A stretch of DNA of 64,000 bases from Bolinopsis microptera (Eukaryota; Ctenophora; Tentaculata; Lobata; Bolinopsidae): positions 18,259,401-18,323,400 of the forward strand of contig NC_087082.1 in assembly GCF_026151205.1 (NCBI RefSeq), written 5' to 3'. Both the position numbers and the translations under genes were made by a program. The first letter of the stretch is position 1. The number at the start of each line of letters is the position of its first letter. The notes under the pieces were generated by a model. It had not been told where the DNA came from. It was given only the letters and a program-made list of their open reading frames with translations, and ran no database searches. This document shows, one piece after another, positions 35,666 through 49,400 of the stretch.

Positions 35666-37175
35666 ACTGGGCGGCGCTCAGCCTGTCATTCTGCATTCCG
35701 CTGCAACGGCCAGTATGAAGTAGTGCATTCAGCATTGCACTTCGTGCTTCAAATCTGAATTTATACGAAGATTTGCAAAGGAATCTTGAGTGGAATCTTC
35801 AATAAAAATTAAATAGTTTATTTAAAAATTACGACGCACGACACACGATGAAATTAGTTTTTGTGATACTTTTAAAAGGTTGAACTTGAACAAAAAATAC
35901 AATAATTTTCATGTTCATTAAGTTTAAACCATAAAATTAAAGAGCTTATATTAATCTTAGTGATACTGATATCTACATTATAGCAGAAAGTACAAATTCT
36001 ATTAACATTCTCAGCTAATCACCAAACTCTCAAAGTCGTTTTTTTCTGCAGTTTACAGTTGCAGGTACTACTATTCTAAAGTTACGAAAACCCCTGCACC
36101 ATGCACAGTGCCCATTTTAATTTTACAAATTTCATTAATTGTAGATACAGGCCAACGTTTTATTCAGGGTTTTTCAAAGATGTTTCATCGTTCAAATCGT
36201 GGTGATTTTACACTGGCATCAAAATTTCATAAATTCATTCAAATCATTATAAATAAAGTTTCACCTATAAGTATAATTTAAATAATAACAAATAACATCA
36301 TATCTGTACATCATCAAAAATCATCTTTAAACAACAAATAAATACCAATTAACGGTCTTCGTACTACAATTCAAGTATTTTTGGCACGATTTTATTTCTT
36401 AAACCAAACGCAGCTATTTGCAAACTTTATCCTTTGGCTACAATTTCGTTACCTCTCGGTGAATCCATTTGATTTCTCTCTTTATCTCGTTTGGAGTTGT
36501 TTCTGCGACTTCCAAACGGTGATTTGACGACTAATCCTTTCATTATATCTGAAAAGATTTTCACGATTAGATGAGAGGTTCAATTCTTACAAACACATCT
36601 CAGAGAATATCATAACCATAAGATCTAAACATTGACATTCGCTTAAACCAGTAAGTATAAAACAAGATAAGAGTTAGATATGAAATCAGTGCAACGTTCG
36701 TTACAAGTGCCACTCGTAAGCTGTGAACATGAACACTACCAATAGTTTTGAGAGGCAAACCGAAAACAGATTGTCAAACGGGCGAAGAGTTTGAAAATTC
36801 GTTAAACATTGGTGGTCATTTTTGTAATTTCATAAAGTTCAATTCAAAGCGGACACAATTTACATCTGATTTCGGGAGCTATGTTGCCAACACCACTTTA
36901 GTTACATCGTAACTGTTATCATTTGTTACACTCTTAGAGATAGTATTCCTAATAAGGTCCTTAGGGACAATTCTGGACCAGTAAGCTGAAATGTTGATTA
37001 ACGTTTCAACAATTAATTTCTTGAGAAGCTTCCTAGATTCGGACATAATCCTTGATGTTTTAACCTCGTATCATGAACATCTTAAAAGGTGTCAGAATGT
37101 TGCTGAGTAACGGCTCAAAATTTGTTAATTGTATTTATAGCAATATCAATTTGCAACCTTAGACTTGAGTTTTCA
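35666..37175. other. Region 3' of CACNB
   Basis: This contains the CACNB 3' untranslated region on the minus strand. A candidate polyadenylation signal (AATAAA on the minus strand) lies at 36391-36396, about 780 bases after the stop codon. No other gene seen. Confidence 0.4.
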
Positions 37176-37439
37176 TTATAAGTTGTAAAACTCACTAGGA
37201 TTAAGCGAACTTCTGAGAAGCTGATCTGATCGTTTAGGTGCCTGGGTGGGTCTGCTAGCTTCATAATACTTGTTCAAATAAGTAATGAGATGATCTGCAG
37301 CATCTTCAAAGTTACATTCCTTTAGGACCACGTCAAATACCCGTTTGTCCAGGTCGCACAGTTTCTGAGCTGTGTACACCTGCGCGGCTGAACTTCGCTT
37401 CTGATCCGCACCTCTACTTTTTATTAGGTTCTGTAAAAT
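37176..37439 (-). CDS. CACNB: CACNB exon 10: GK domain end and C-terminus
   Basis: 87 codons plus stop: ILQNLIKSRGADQKRSSAAQ, then VYTAQKLCDLDKRVFDVVLK, then ECNFEDAADHLITYLNKYYE and a short tail ending NPSEFYNL. The family counterpart is VLQRLIKSRGKSQ...[36 protein letters not shown]. There is only a short C-terminal tail, unlike the long tails of vertebrate beta subunits. Acceptor TTTGTCTCAG|ATT. Confidence 0.95.
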   Translation of the reverse strand: MLQNLIKSRGADQKRSSAAQVYTAQKLCDLDKRVFDVVLKECNFEDAADHLITYLNKYYEASRPTQAPKRSDQLLRSSLNPSEFYNL

Positions 37440-40400
37440 CTGAGACAAAGTACAAGATCATATCAATTGGGGGACATATTTTGTCACAATTAAAACATCT
37501 CGCCAATTTAGTATTGTGTGGAATTTAAAGCCGGGCTTCCGCTAAGAACATATACTATCTGAGATAGATCGGCCTAAATGACACCTGAAAACCAACCTTC
37601 ATATTAGCAATCTTGATATGAACAAGAAGAGGAGCGATAGGACTTCTCTTCAGAGCAGTAGGACTGTTCACCTTCAGGTCGATAAAAAGAGCTTAAAAGA
37701 TTGGGAGGCTGTGAAAACCTGGTGCATCACGTGATCCATTGCCTCTGTGGGATTATGTTTAAGTGAACTATGGAGCCGATAAGATCATATTTGAAATCAG
37801 CTAATGAAAAAGTCTCGGCCCTTTGGGAGAATGGAAAATATAAACATGTAAACTATCATTCACTAAAAACTAAAATTATTAACATTAGTAACAATTTGAA
37901 ATACTAACCGGTTGTCCCCACGAGCGTCTTGTTAGCTAGAGCGTTATGAAAGGGTTTCAACCACTTCTCCTCAATATGTACCACCTCTAGTTTATCACCA
38001 AAAGCTCGCTTCAGAGCGTGGAACAGAGCTTTGTGCATGAGATCTGTCACATCAAAGTTACGGAGAGAAGGTCCGCAGAGAACGATGGGTCTGATCAGGG
38101 GGATTGCTTCGTAAGGTCCTTGGGCCTGGAAAGAAAAGTGCTTAGTAGAGACTAGGGTCAGATGTCATAATGAAGGCAACATTCAATTATTTGGGATTAC
38201 GGTAATAAATTAGTGGTTGAGACTACGAGCAAGGGTATTTGTAAAAACATCGCACATTACTGACGACCAATTAAAATAGTCAAACCTTCAAATCTTTTTC
38301 TGATATCCTCTGTTGAGCAATGTGGGAGATGTTTTCAGTGCTACCGTCAAGTTTGTCTTGCACTTCCTGACTCGGCGTTGGCTTTTTCGGGTCTTTGTCA
38401 AAGGAATGGGCCTTTTTACTGCGGGGGAATTAGGGTTAACATTTTAGTCTGAGACTTTGAGACTAGCAGCTGCTGCATTTGGAGGATATTTGATATGAGA
38501 ACGAGTTGGACTTAGACTAAAAAGGGAACCTTTTCAGTTTTCATTCATATTGAAGTTAAAATGATTTATATTTTCCAGTGGTGAAAAATAACGAATACCT
38601 TACTCGGGATTATTATGACCGGGATAAAGTGGTGGGTTTAGGGTAATTTCGCCATATTTTTCCCGAACCACATTTTCACCGGTCGTTAATAAACCCGCCT
38701 ACTCAGCTTTTAGGGTTCCCAAGGGGTATGGGTGCTCATATTTTAATCGTTGTCTTATATTCACTAAAGAAGACTATTGGGACACTTGTAGGTTTTTCGA
38801 CTTCATTTGGCTAAAATTGCAAAAAATTCACCTTTTTGCCCAATTCTTGTCATATATCCTTATTGTCAAATTTGATTTAAATAGGCCAATTTTTAATTTC
38901 TTAGGTATTGACTATCTCTACATAATGAAATAGGACTCAAAGTAAAAGTAACAGTTAAATTAAAACTTAAATTAATTAAAACTGATGAAACGGATGATCC
39001 AGATGAAGATAACGAAGATGATTACAACTTATTGGAAGACTAAACAGCTCTCCCTTTATCTTAACTAGCAGGAACCCGTCTAACCCTAAAATGGTGTCAA
39101 GACTCAAGAGACTAAAACAATTATTACCTATTTAAACCACTTGGGGTACCAAATTTTGGGCTCTAAAACTCCTATTTCTTGGCCAATTTTTTATTTTTTC
39201 ATGCTGATTTGGAGGCCATTAAAGCATTTGACCCAGTCAAAAAGGTTTCAGTTGTATATCTTTATGTCAATAGATCAACATCACATAAAAACTTTCAATA
39301 CTTGGGTCTGGGAGCAAAATGTTGGAATAATGTTCCAACAGATCTACGAAATCTGCCCGATGTTAAAAGCTTTAGTGATTCGTATAAGAAACAGCTACTA
39401 TCATCTATAACAACAGACCCTAATTATACCGTCGACAATTCATATGAAAAATTTTACACTGCAATCATAGTCGACGATAACTAAGTAACTTCTAATTCTT
39501 TTAAATCTGAGGCATATATAATTTATGTCGAAAAGATATTCCCTTTTTTACCACCTTACCATTCTGATTGATTTTGCACATGACTGACATGTTTTAACTG
39601 GAGAAGGGGTTCCCACAGTGGTAGTTTTATAAACCACTTTCAATTTATTGACCTATTATACTTAGTGGTAGTTTTATAGACCACATTTAATTTATTAACT
39701 TATCATACTTAGTATTTATTTTTGGTGACTGTATCACCCAGTTTTAACATTTGATAATTGTACAGTTTATTGACGACACATTGACTGAATGTTATTTTAT
39801 ATTCTAATTTATATTCTAGATATTTTATTTATTTTACAACAGACGACAACTTCCTGTTTTTTCTTCTATATTAGTTACTCATATCTCTTGTACAGACTTT
39901 TTTACAAGGACATTGACAAATGATACTCACATTAGGCATTCATTATTGCATCTAAATTATTTCACTTGCATTAGGCTTAGAAATTTATTCTCTGGTCAAC
40001 AGATTTCAAATGTTTAATTAATTTGTAGTATGACAGTAAGGTATATAAGAAGTTATTTAATTTTGCTTGGGCTATTATATTGACTAGGTATTGAGGTTTA
40101 ATGATGATATGGAATTTGAATTCTATATAAATTTACACTATGTGGTTGGGGCATTTTGCATAGTAAATATGGTTACTACTCATATATATCATATTATTTG
40201 ATTGGTATTCGATTTCTGATTATTTCTTAGGAATATGATTATTATATCTCAATTTGGCTTTAGGTAGGGTGCCCCGCTAAAAGAACTGGATTCTTCCAGG
40301 AAGCATCCCGTGCACAGACCTTGGTCTACATATATATTAAATTATTAACCATTCATTCTGTATGTGCACGAAAATTTATTTCAATCAATATCTTTGACGG

Positions 40401-43400
40401 TTTTTGCAGAAATTCGCGTTCAAGTTGATGCCGTGGTGTCAGTAAAATGGCACGGATAAATATATGTATATCGTCTCGCTTTATATATAGTAAGATATCG
40501 ATAGATAACGCTTCAAATGTTAAAAATTATTTTCCATCTAGTTTGATTAACCACGAGTCATTATTTCTGTCTACTTTCAACAATTATTGATAATTCGACT
40601 TGTTTCACAAGTTTTAGCAATGCGAAAATTTCTAAACTTGCTTATCTCTAATAAGGAAATTTACATCTTAGACAAAATTTTTGAATCTAAAATTGAAAGG
40701 TTGGACACCGGTAAAATGGCGACCGGGAAAATGTGGTGGGTTTTGAGCAATTTCGCCATATTTTTCCCCGAACCATATTTTAACCGGTCGTTAATAAACC
40801 TGTCGTAATAATCCCGAGTAAGGTAACTGCAAATTATAGAACTAACAGTGTGTTTGTGTCTTTATTGTTTATTTGCTGATTTAACGTTTCTGATACCAGT
40901 TTCTTCAACTTCATGGGTCTGAAATGAAAACAGGTATAATAGATTTAGAACTCATTGGTGATTTCATCAGTTTTCAGAGCAGTATCGCAGTAACTCCTCG
41001 CATTAAGATTAAAAGACTTTTTAAAAGAGACGAGACTCACGTAGGTACAAATCCGATTGGAGCGTCGCACTTTACTACACGTCCTATCCACCAATCCTCG
41101 TTGAATTGCTGAAGTTTAGGAGTTTCAAAGTCAATGAATCAGATTTTATTATAAAATTGGACAAACTGTGAGTTTTCATGATGGGGAATTGTCAGAGGTC
41201 ATTCACTTCATGACTGATCTCAATGCTTGCCTTGAACTCAACAATTAAATCCGTATTAAAGAAAAACAGCATCATAATGTAATTAAGTTTTAAAGTTACC
41301 GCTTTAATGTGAAGGCAATCCCTGGCTCGGAAAGTTACTGCTTTGCCGTGGATCGGAGAATCGTCGTCATGGAGTCCATTAAACGTTACATTTGATCTGA
41401 TTGCAAACTCAACTTTCATCGTCTGCGGGGAAAATATATTGATGACGGAAAAAACATGAGGTTTATAATTACACTTTTACAGTCCTAGGACGGTTTGCCA
41501 ACATATTTAGCCGATGCGAAATGTTCCTCACATTTTACTCTCATTTCGGAGTTGGTGTCAAATGACTCAATTAATTTTCAATTGCGCAGTAATTCTGCTA
41601 ATATAAAACATCAGTTTCTGCTGCACCTGATCTCAACCTGTGATACTTTTTTTCTCTCTCGAAAACCGAATCATTTAATAATGTTAAATTGCACCAAGAT
41701 CGCCTTAAAATATGCCTCATTTCACATCAGCGTGAAATACGGCACATACCAAATCTTCAAATGAGGAGTGATGATGGGAGCAATATAGTAAATATAGTTG
41801 TCGGTGTTAGTAACGAAAACAATTTCTGGTAGATTTACCATCTGCATCTTATCTTAATCTGATAGTCTAATCACTGAATAGCTCTTTGTAACCATACCGA
41901 AAAATATAATTTTGTAACAAAATGGCTTACTTTAACTTTGTGATTACCGATTAAAACAAAATTGTATTGTTGCAATGTTAAAATATCATGCTCGGCCTTA
42001 CGAGATCTATGCGATCTACATAAAGACTAAACTCTAGCTGATAAGTTTATTAGTTCATGTAATGTAAACATAACTGAAATTAACCACTCTACCCATTTAT
42101 TGGCCATTACTTAATTAAGATTAAAAGAATTTCAGCCAAAAGCCACCCTTGTTTGTGGCAAATCTAACACTCAACTTACAATTTCAATTGTTGTTTTACT
42201 GTGTTAATTAACAATACCAACCATCAACTTCTGATAATAGATTAGTCAAAGATCCGTGAATTTTATCACAAGAACACAACCTCACGTGTGATCGCTGAAG
42301 AACCTAGGATGAACACGTGGCTATGAAATCTGTATTTATATCTTACTTCTACGGAGATATAATCTTATTGAAAAGATAGCCCAGTGAGTAGTCCCTAGTT
42401 TTAGTCCCAAGAAATTATAGCACTTGATTTTAATGTACGTATATTTATACTTTCATAACCGGCTTTGAAGCTTTGTGTTTTGATTATAAGATTGTGAGTG
42501 TATTCATATAACAAAAGTATGTGAAAGCGAAGGAATTACAAACCTCGGCCTGGTTGATTTTATTCCAAGCATCGTTAAGCCCGTACTGCATGGGCGGGGT
42601 CATAGTTCCGCTCCACTTCTCCTTTATCTCCTTACAGAGTCTGAGGATACCCTCGTCTGTCCGTGTTCGGGGATCGTATTCGTACATTAACTTCTCCAAA
42701 ACCTGGGATGATGAAATATTAGATACATTGTTTCAGGAAACAACTATTATAAGGAGCACTGTAGTTTAGAATTCATAATGTTAACACGGTGGAAATTAAC
42801 TAATGAGTGAAAAATAATCAAAGTTTATGTCGTGTTTTCTGACGACACCCCATTCCGACATCTCATTTTACTTATTGAATGGTTAGTGTTAAATGTTTTC
42901 ATTAACCAAACCCCCAAGTCCTGTCTAGAAAAAGGCTTCCCTCCTTCCATCCTCACCCGCCTCTTCCACCCTCACCCGCCTCTTCCACCCTCACCCGCCC
43001 CTTCCACCCTCACCCGCCTCTTCCACCCTCAGTACTCACCCGCCTCTTCCACCCTCACCCGCCTCTTCCACACAACCCGCCTCTTCCACCCTCACCCGCA
43101 TCTTCCACCCTCACCCACCTCTTCCACCCTCACCCGCCTCTTCCACCCTCACCCGCCTCTTCCACCCTCACCCGCATCTTCCATCCTCACCCGCCCCTTC
43201 CACCCTCACCCGCCTCTTCCACCCTCACCCGCATCTTCCACCCTCACCCGCATCTTCCACCCTCACCCACCTCTTCCACCCTCACCCGCCTCTTCCACCC
43301 TCACCCGCCTCTTCCACCCTCACCCGCATCTTCCACCCTCACCCGCCTCTTCCACCCTCACCCGCATCTTCCATCCTCACCCGCATCTTCCACACCACCC

Positions 43401-46400
43401 GCCTCTTCCACCCTCACCCGCATCTTCCACCCTCACCCGCCTCTTCCACCCTCACCCGCCTCTTCCACCCTCACCCGCATCTTCCATCCTCACCCGCCTC
43501 TTCCACCCTCACCCGCATCTTCCATCCTCACCCGCCTCTTCCACCCTCACCCGCCTCTTCCACCCTCACCCGCCTCTTCCACACTCACCCGCCTCTTCCA
43601 CCCTCACCCGCCTTAATGCTAGCAAGTAGCAAACCTCTGCCTGTACCTCTGGGTCGTCATCATACAAATCTCCCCGCCTCAGTATTGCCTCCTTTGCCTT
43701 CTTCCAATGCGAACGAGCGAAGAATCCCGTCATTTTCTGTTACACTTTCACTTTGTTCGTCCAATATCCAGCTTGTCTTCGTTTGTTTGGTTTGGTTTTT
43801 TTGTTGTTTTTAGTTGTTTTATTGTTTTCCTTCGTCCCCTATTCTAACTGATCAGATCTCCTAACCACAATCCATCTAGCAAGACGAAAAATATAATGAA
43901 ACTTGAAAATTCATATCCTAAAACACAAAAAATGGGAGATCACGACGAAGCGAACAATGTTTCGATGAAAAACCTAACACCATCATTGACATTAATATAT
44001 TATATATTATTAGTACAGTGAGATGACACAAAACTTAAACACTACGAGCTAAAAGGATGAGGTATGCACAAAACAGAATACAATAAAACCAGTCGGCCAC
44101 CAAGACTCCAAAATAGTTACAAATCATGGAAGAGTAGAGGGTATCCATCGTAAAACTAGTTGCTGCCATTATTCATCCAGCATTACCAAGCCTAATGAGT
44201 TGCAGCGTAATTTCCAGATTTTAAGCTGGCTCCACGAGTATAGGCAGAGATTATACTGATTAGGACTTCATTACTCTTCAGTTTCAAGAGCTTCTCAAAT
44301 AAACAAAGATTGTACCAGCTGCACGGCAAGTTCAGGAGTGTTTCTGGTAAATTTATCGTTTAAGGTCTTGAATTAGAAAAATAAAATCTGCAGAAACCTT
44401 GCGATTTGTATACTGCAAGGGAGTCACAAAGTTTGAATTAAAAATGGCCTATTTTTACCATGACCCTTTATTTCTTTTACTTTCATGAGCTTACAGGCCC
44501 ATACGCCAAATCTGTGCAGCCCAAATGACCTCACAGGCGGAAGTTCAGTAACCATCTAGCACAGTGCTTTCCATACCAAAAATCAATACAACCTTGTAGC
44601 TTCTTCTCAGCAAAGTAGTGTGATTCGACCGTACGTGTGCTGTGAACGTAAAACTATCTACACATAACTCTAATATTTCCTGGGAGAAACGAGATAAATA
44701 CACCGCAAATATAACTGCAAATATTATTTTACTGATCTGCACAAGAACAGAATACTGCAGTAAGCCAATAATTCCTGCATGGCATTGAAAATAAGTGGCT
44801 AATAACATAATAAGAAGAAAGAATTACTGCTTTTAGGTAATTACTTCTGCTTGAACCTGATTCTAACAATAACGCAACGTCAGGATATGAGGATATGCAT
44901 CAGAAGCAATGATCTGGAAGAAGAAAACTGATATCGGTAATAATGCTAGCTGACTAGGGTAAAATTACGAGACATGCTGCCTATATTTAAACCTATTTTA
45001 CTGATTCATTATAGATAATTGCTAAACTTATGATTTGCAGTAACGATAACCACAATATTTTTAATTATGCGTGGAATCTGTTTTATTTCCAATTTGTTCA
45101 TGAATTAAAATGCTCCGCCAAAACTTGAATGAAAATTACCAATTAATCCAAGCTGAGCCATCAGAAACTGCAAAGCAAAAAGCCAAAAATAAAATCAGAC
45201 TCAAAGATGAAGCCACTTTCTCCTGCCAATGTCCTGGAATTTCTTGAACTTTTGGTTTAATATGTGCATAAATTAAAACGGTTACCAGGCGACGGGCGCA
45301 AAACGTTTTAAGCAATTTCTTAATCGCCGTAATTCACCTCTGATTTGCGGATTCCCAAGACCCGACTTAAAATAAAAAGGAGATTATTTCTTCCTTGTCC
45401 ATTATAGTCTACTTGGCTAGAATAATAAGTTGATATGCGATGGTTTACAATGATTTTCAGAGACGTCATCCCAATTAGCATAAAACATTTGTAAAATGTT
45501 GCGTGACACTTTCGTCAGCAGAAGTAGTTAAAATATGATCTCAGCAGCAGAAAATATCAAAATAGAATAGATAAAAACGAGATTCATGTGCAGATGGAAG
45601 ATTCAGCAAACAGACAGCACGATAATCACAGAATTCCAGTTTTCCGATTATTCAAATAAAAGTTATATTTAACTAACATTAAGTGTCAGGAGCTAGATTG
45701 ACGTGGTGAGTGGTCTGAGTGTCCAACTTAAATTACATTGTGCGCCAGCGGTCAGCCCCGCACGTGACGTCGTTCGGGCGCTTTAACTTAAAATCAGTGA
45801 CAGAAATCAACCCGCACTAAAAGTTGAATATGTTGAATAACAATGATCTGCGGCTTTTGTATCAGCAGCATTCCATTGAATTAATAAAATTCTGAAGAAA
45901 AGCGACGAAAAACGAGTTGAAGTTAAATTGAATCTGAGAGCGCTGCTGGGAGATATGCACCAGCAGATCAGATCACAGACAAAGAAATTATTCTGTCGGT
46001 AGCAGATTTATTATTCGTCAGATATGAGGTAACATGAACAATGAAGAAGGAAATGAAGAGTCGAATAGACTGTTTATTGCAATGAAGCTCAGAATGTGAT
46101 ATTAAATTCCTAGAGGTCAAGCGGTGTGATAGGAAATTGAATTCCTAACTAAAATTTAGCTGCAGATATAAAATTTAGCAGATATAATATGTATATACAG
46201 TTATATCTACTTCTGACAACCGTCATTTGTTAGAAATGTTCACAATCCGATAGTTCTATCATACCTTACTCGGGATTATTACGACGGGTTTATTAACGAC
46301 CGGTTAAAATATGGTTCGGGAAAAATATGGCAAAATTGCTCAAAACCCACCACATTTTCCCGGTCGCCATTTTACCGGTGTCCAACCTTTCAATTTTAGA

Positions 46401-49400
46401 TTCAAAAATTTTGTCTCAGATGTAAATTTCCTTATTAGAGATAAGCAGGTTCAGAAATTTTCGCATTGCTAAAACTTGTGAAACAAGTCGAATTATCAAT
46501 AATTGTTGAAAGTAGACTCTAGCAAATTCGTTGTTTTGAATTAGCATTACATGTTTACGTGTATCAAATAACCATTATGACTCAATTTGTAGAAAATCTT
46601 CGAAAGAATGCATCGTTCACATTGTTTAGAATTATGAATAAATGACTGATGAAACTGATTCATGTTATTGACCGTTTTAATTAATTCGAGTTTTAATTTA
46701 ACTGTTACTTTTACTTTGAGTCCTATTTCATTATGTAGAGATAGTCAATACCTAAGAAATTAAAAATTGGCCTATTTAAATCAACTTTGACAATAAGGAT
46801 ATATGACAAGAATTGGGCAAAAAGGTGAATTTTTTGCAATTTTAGCCAAATGAAGTCGAAAAACCTACAGCAAGTGTCCCAATAGTCTTCTTTAGTGAAT
46901 ATAAGACAACCATTAAAATATGAGCACCCATACCCCTTGGGAACCCTAAAAGCTGAGTCGGCGGGTTTATTAACGACCGGTGAAAATGTGGTTCGGGAAA
47001 AATATGGCGAAATTACCCTAAACCCGCCACTTTATCCCGGTCATAATAATCCCGAGTAAGGTATGTTAAACTCAGACCTCTTCAACAAAATAAACGGTCG
47101 GTGTACGTCTGGAAAATACAACAGTACTCGTGCTTAGGAAGATAACCGTGGAAAATACATACAGAATTGCAGGTTTTATGGGTCATTAGGAAAAGCACAA
47201 GGCACAGAAACCACAAAATGTTAGCGATACTCTGCTGGTCTACCGGATAGTCGATATTATGTCGTTATACTTATGTTCGTATCAGTCAATGCATATCCCT
47301 ACTACAGTACCATCCTACAGTAATGAGATCCTTTCTTCAACTTTATAGGGAGTACTAACTTTAATCTTTGTCAATAATTCTACTGTTGTGTTATTATCGA
47401 TATTACTTTATTATGATTATAATACGGTTGATGTCTCTCAGATCCGATCCTTCACAAAGCATAATGTATTCAGTCTGATTATAGGACTACGAAGGAAATG
47501 AATCCTATTGGCTATGAAGAAAGAAGTGTCATGTCAAGAAGTGACACTGACAAGAAGTTGTGGGATATAGAGGGGTAAGAATTCGTATACTTGATGAGTG
47601 ACTGTTATGTAAGCAGCGGATACAACGCCCCCACATATCTCAGATTGTTCCATACGGATCTCAGTTTCCCTTTGAGCCGACATCCTTTGTGTTTCAGAAA
47701 ATTAAAGTTCGTATCTCATGGCTTAGAGTCAATGAAATTCTTTATTAACATCCAATATGTTCACCCATTGTTATTAATTTATTTTTATGCATAAATTGCG
47801 AATGCTTACATACTTTTAAATAATTCTCAAGATCTTTAAACCCGCGTAAAAATAGCTATATCTCTAAAAAGGTATAATACATGGATTAACGTAGAGTTAT
47901 TCATATCATCCCGAATCAAAATAAATTCATAAACCATAAAATAGGGTTCTGTTCAAAAGCTAATCCAACGTATTCGGTAGAATAACAGTTTATTCTTGAT
48001 GATGGGAGAGAATTTCCCAGTTCTGCTCGATCTCCCGGTTACAAAAGTCACCATCACAAGCCTCCACCTCACAATTGTGTCCCTCTGTTCCTACGTTCTT
48101 AGTGAACTGCTTTAGCTTCCTCTTACACAGGAACTTCTGGATATCTCTATCCTTGTAGACACATCCGTTGAAGATCCAGGAGTAGGCTCCGATAGGGGGG
48201 TCTCTGATGCCAAGATCCATGTCAATTTCTGTCTTGTGGTAGTCTATCTTCATGGAGTAGCAGAGATGGTCCGGGGCACACATCCTGCCGTTCTTGGACT
48301 CTTTGTAGCAGTCGTACACGGCACCAATTCCACCGAGGTAGATCCTAGCGCAGGAGTCACAGGTTATCTCCGAGGTAACAGTGGGGGTCAGGCTTAGCAG
48401 GATCACCAGGGGTGCCAGCAGCATTAGAGTTCTTCTCATCTTTAAAACAACGATATATCGGGCAAACCAAACTAAAAATACGGATCGGTAATTGAAGGTA
48501 GAATAAAGTGCAGGCCGGTTGCTGAACACTTGTGCAGATTATCCTGTTCTGATTACGACTTGTTATCTTTAAAATCTTACTGGCTGAACCTAAATCTCAT
48601 TAAGCACCAATTAGTCAACCATCGGTAAAACCTTGGAGACTCAGCACAGGGGAAAGATAAATTGCACCTTCATAATGATAAAATCACATAATATTTTAAT
48701 TTGATAAATGGAGGAGAGCCTGATAACTGACGGCAAGGAAACTGGTTCATAGATAAAAACATGAGTTTAAAAACAATCAATTAAATGGAACATCAGCGTA
48801 AAATTTTGATGAAATTTGAGAATAAAAGCTCCGTAGTTTACGGCGGATTCCGAGGCATTTTTGATGAATTAGAACAGAAGTCGGCACGATTAAACGCACA
48901 CTGTCTGTCCTAGCAGCCGGTTCTGCAAGGTGGAGGTGCATAATTACATACAATAATAATATAATAACTTATAACAGAACCATACTACATCCGGTCTCCC
49001 TATGTTAAATCTAACGTTTTGTGAATATTTCCCGTTTTTCGGAGCCAACCCGGAGCGAATGTGAGATGAAGCATAAGTTTACCTAATGAACTTGAACGGA
49101 TATCAAAAAAGAAGCGAGAAGAAAAACTAGAGCGACGAGGAATTTTGCAGAGTTGTCTGAAGTGTCGAGAGATGGGTGATGTTGGCCGTGTACCAGGACG
49201 TGGCTACAGCTGCAAACTACACCGATCTCTTCACCGCACAGTGGAGGAGGGGTGTAGCCACACTTCGACAGCGGGCATGCACAGACGTACTGAACTGTCA
49301 TTCTCAACTTATTATAATATTAGGCTGCAGTTACTGGTCTATAACGAGTACCACGTCTTGGAGTTGAAATGAATGTCGGTAAACTTAGGCCGTCTGGTGG

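Noticed and set aside
42832-43629. 265-codon Pro/Ser/Leu-rich ORF
   Set aside because: Read through the 19-bp minisatellite, on the strand opposite CACNB; no unique coding part.
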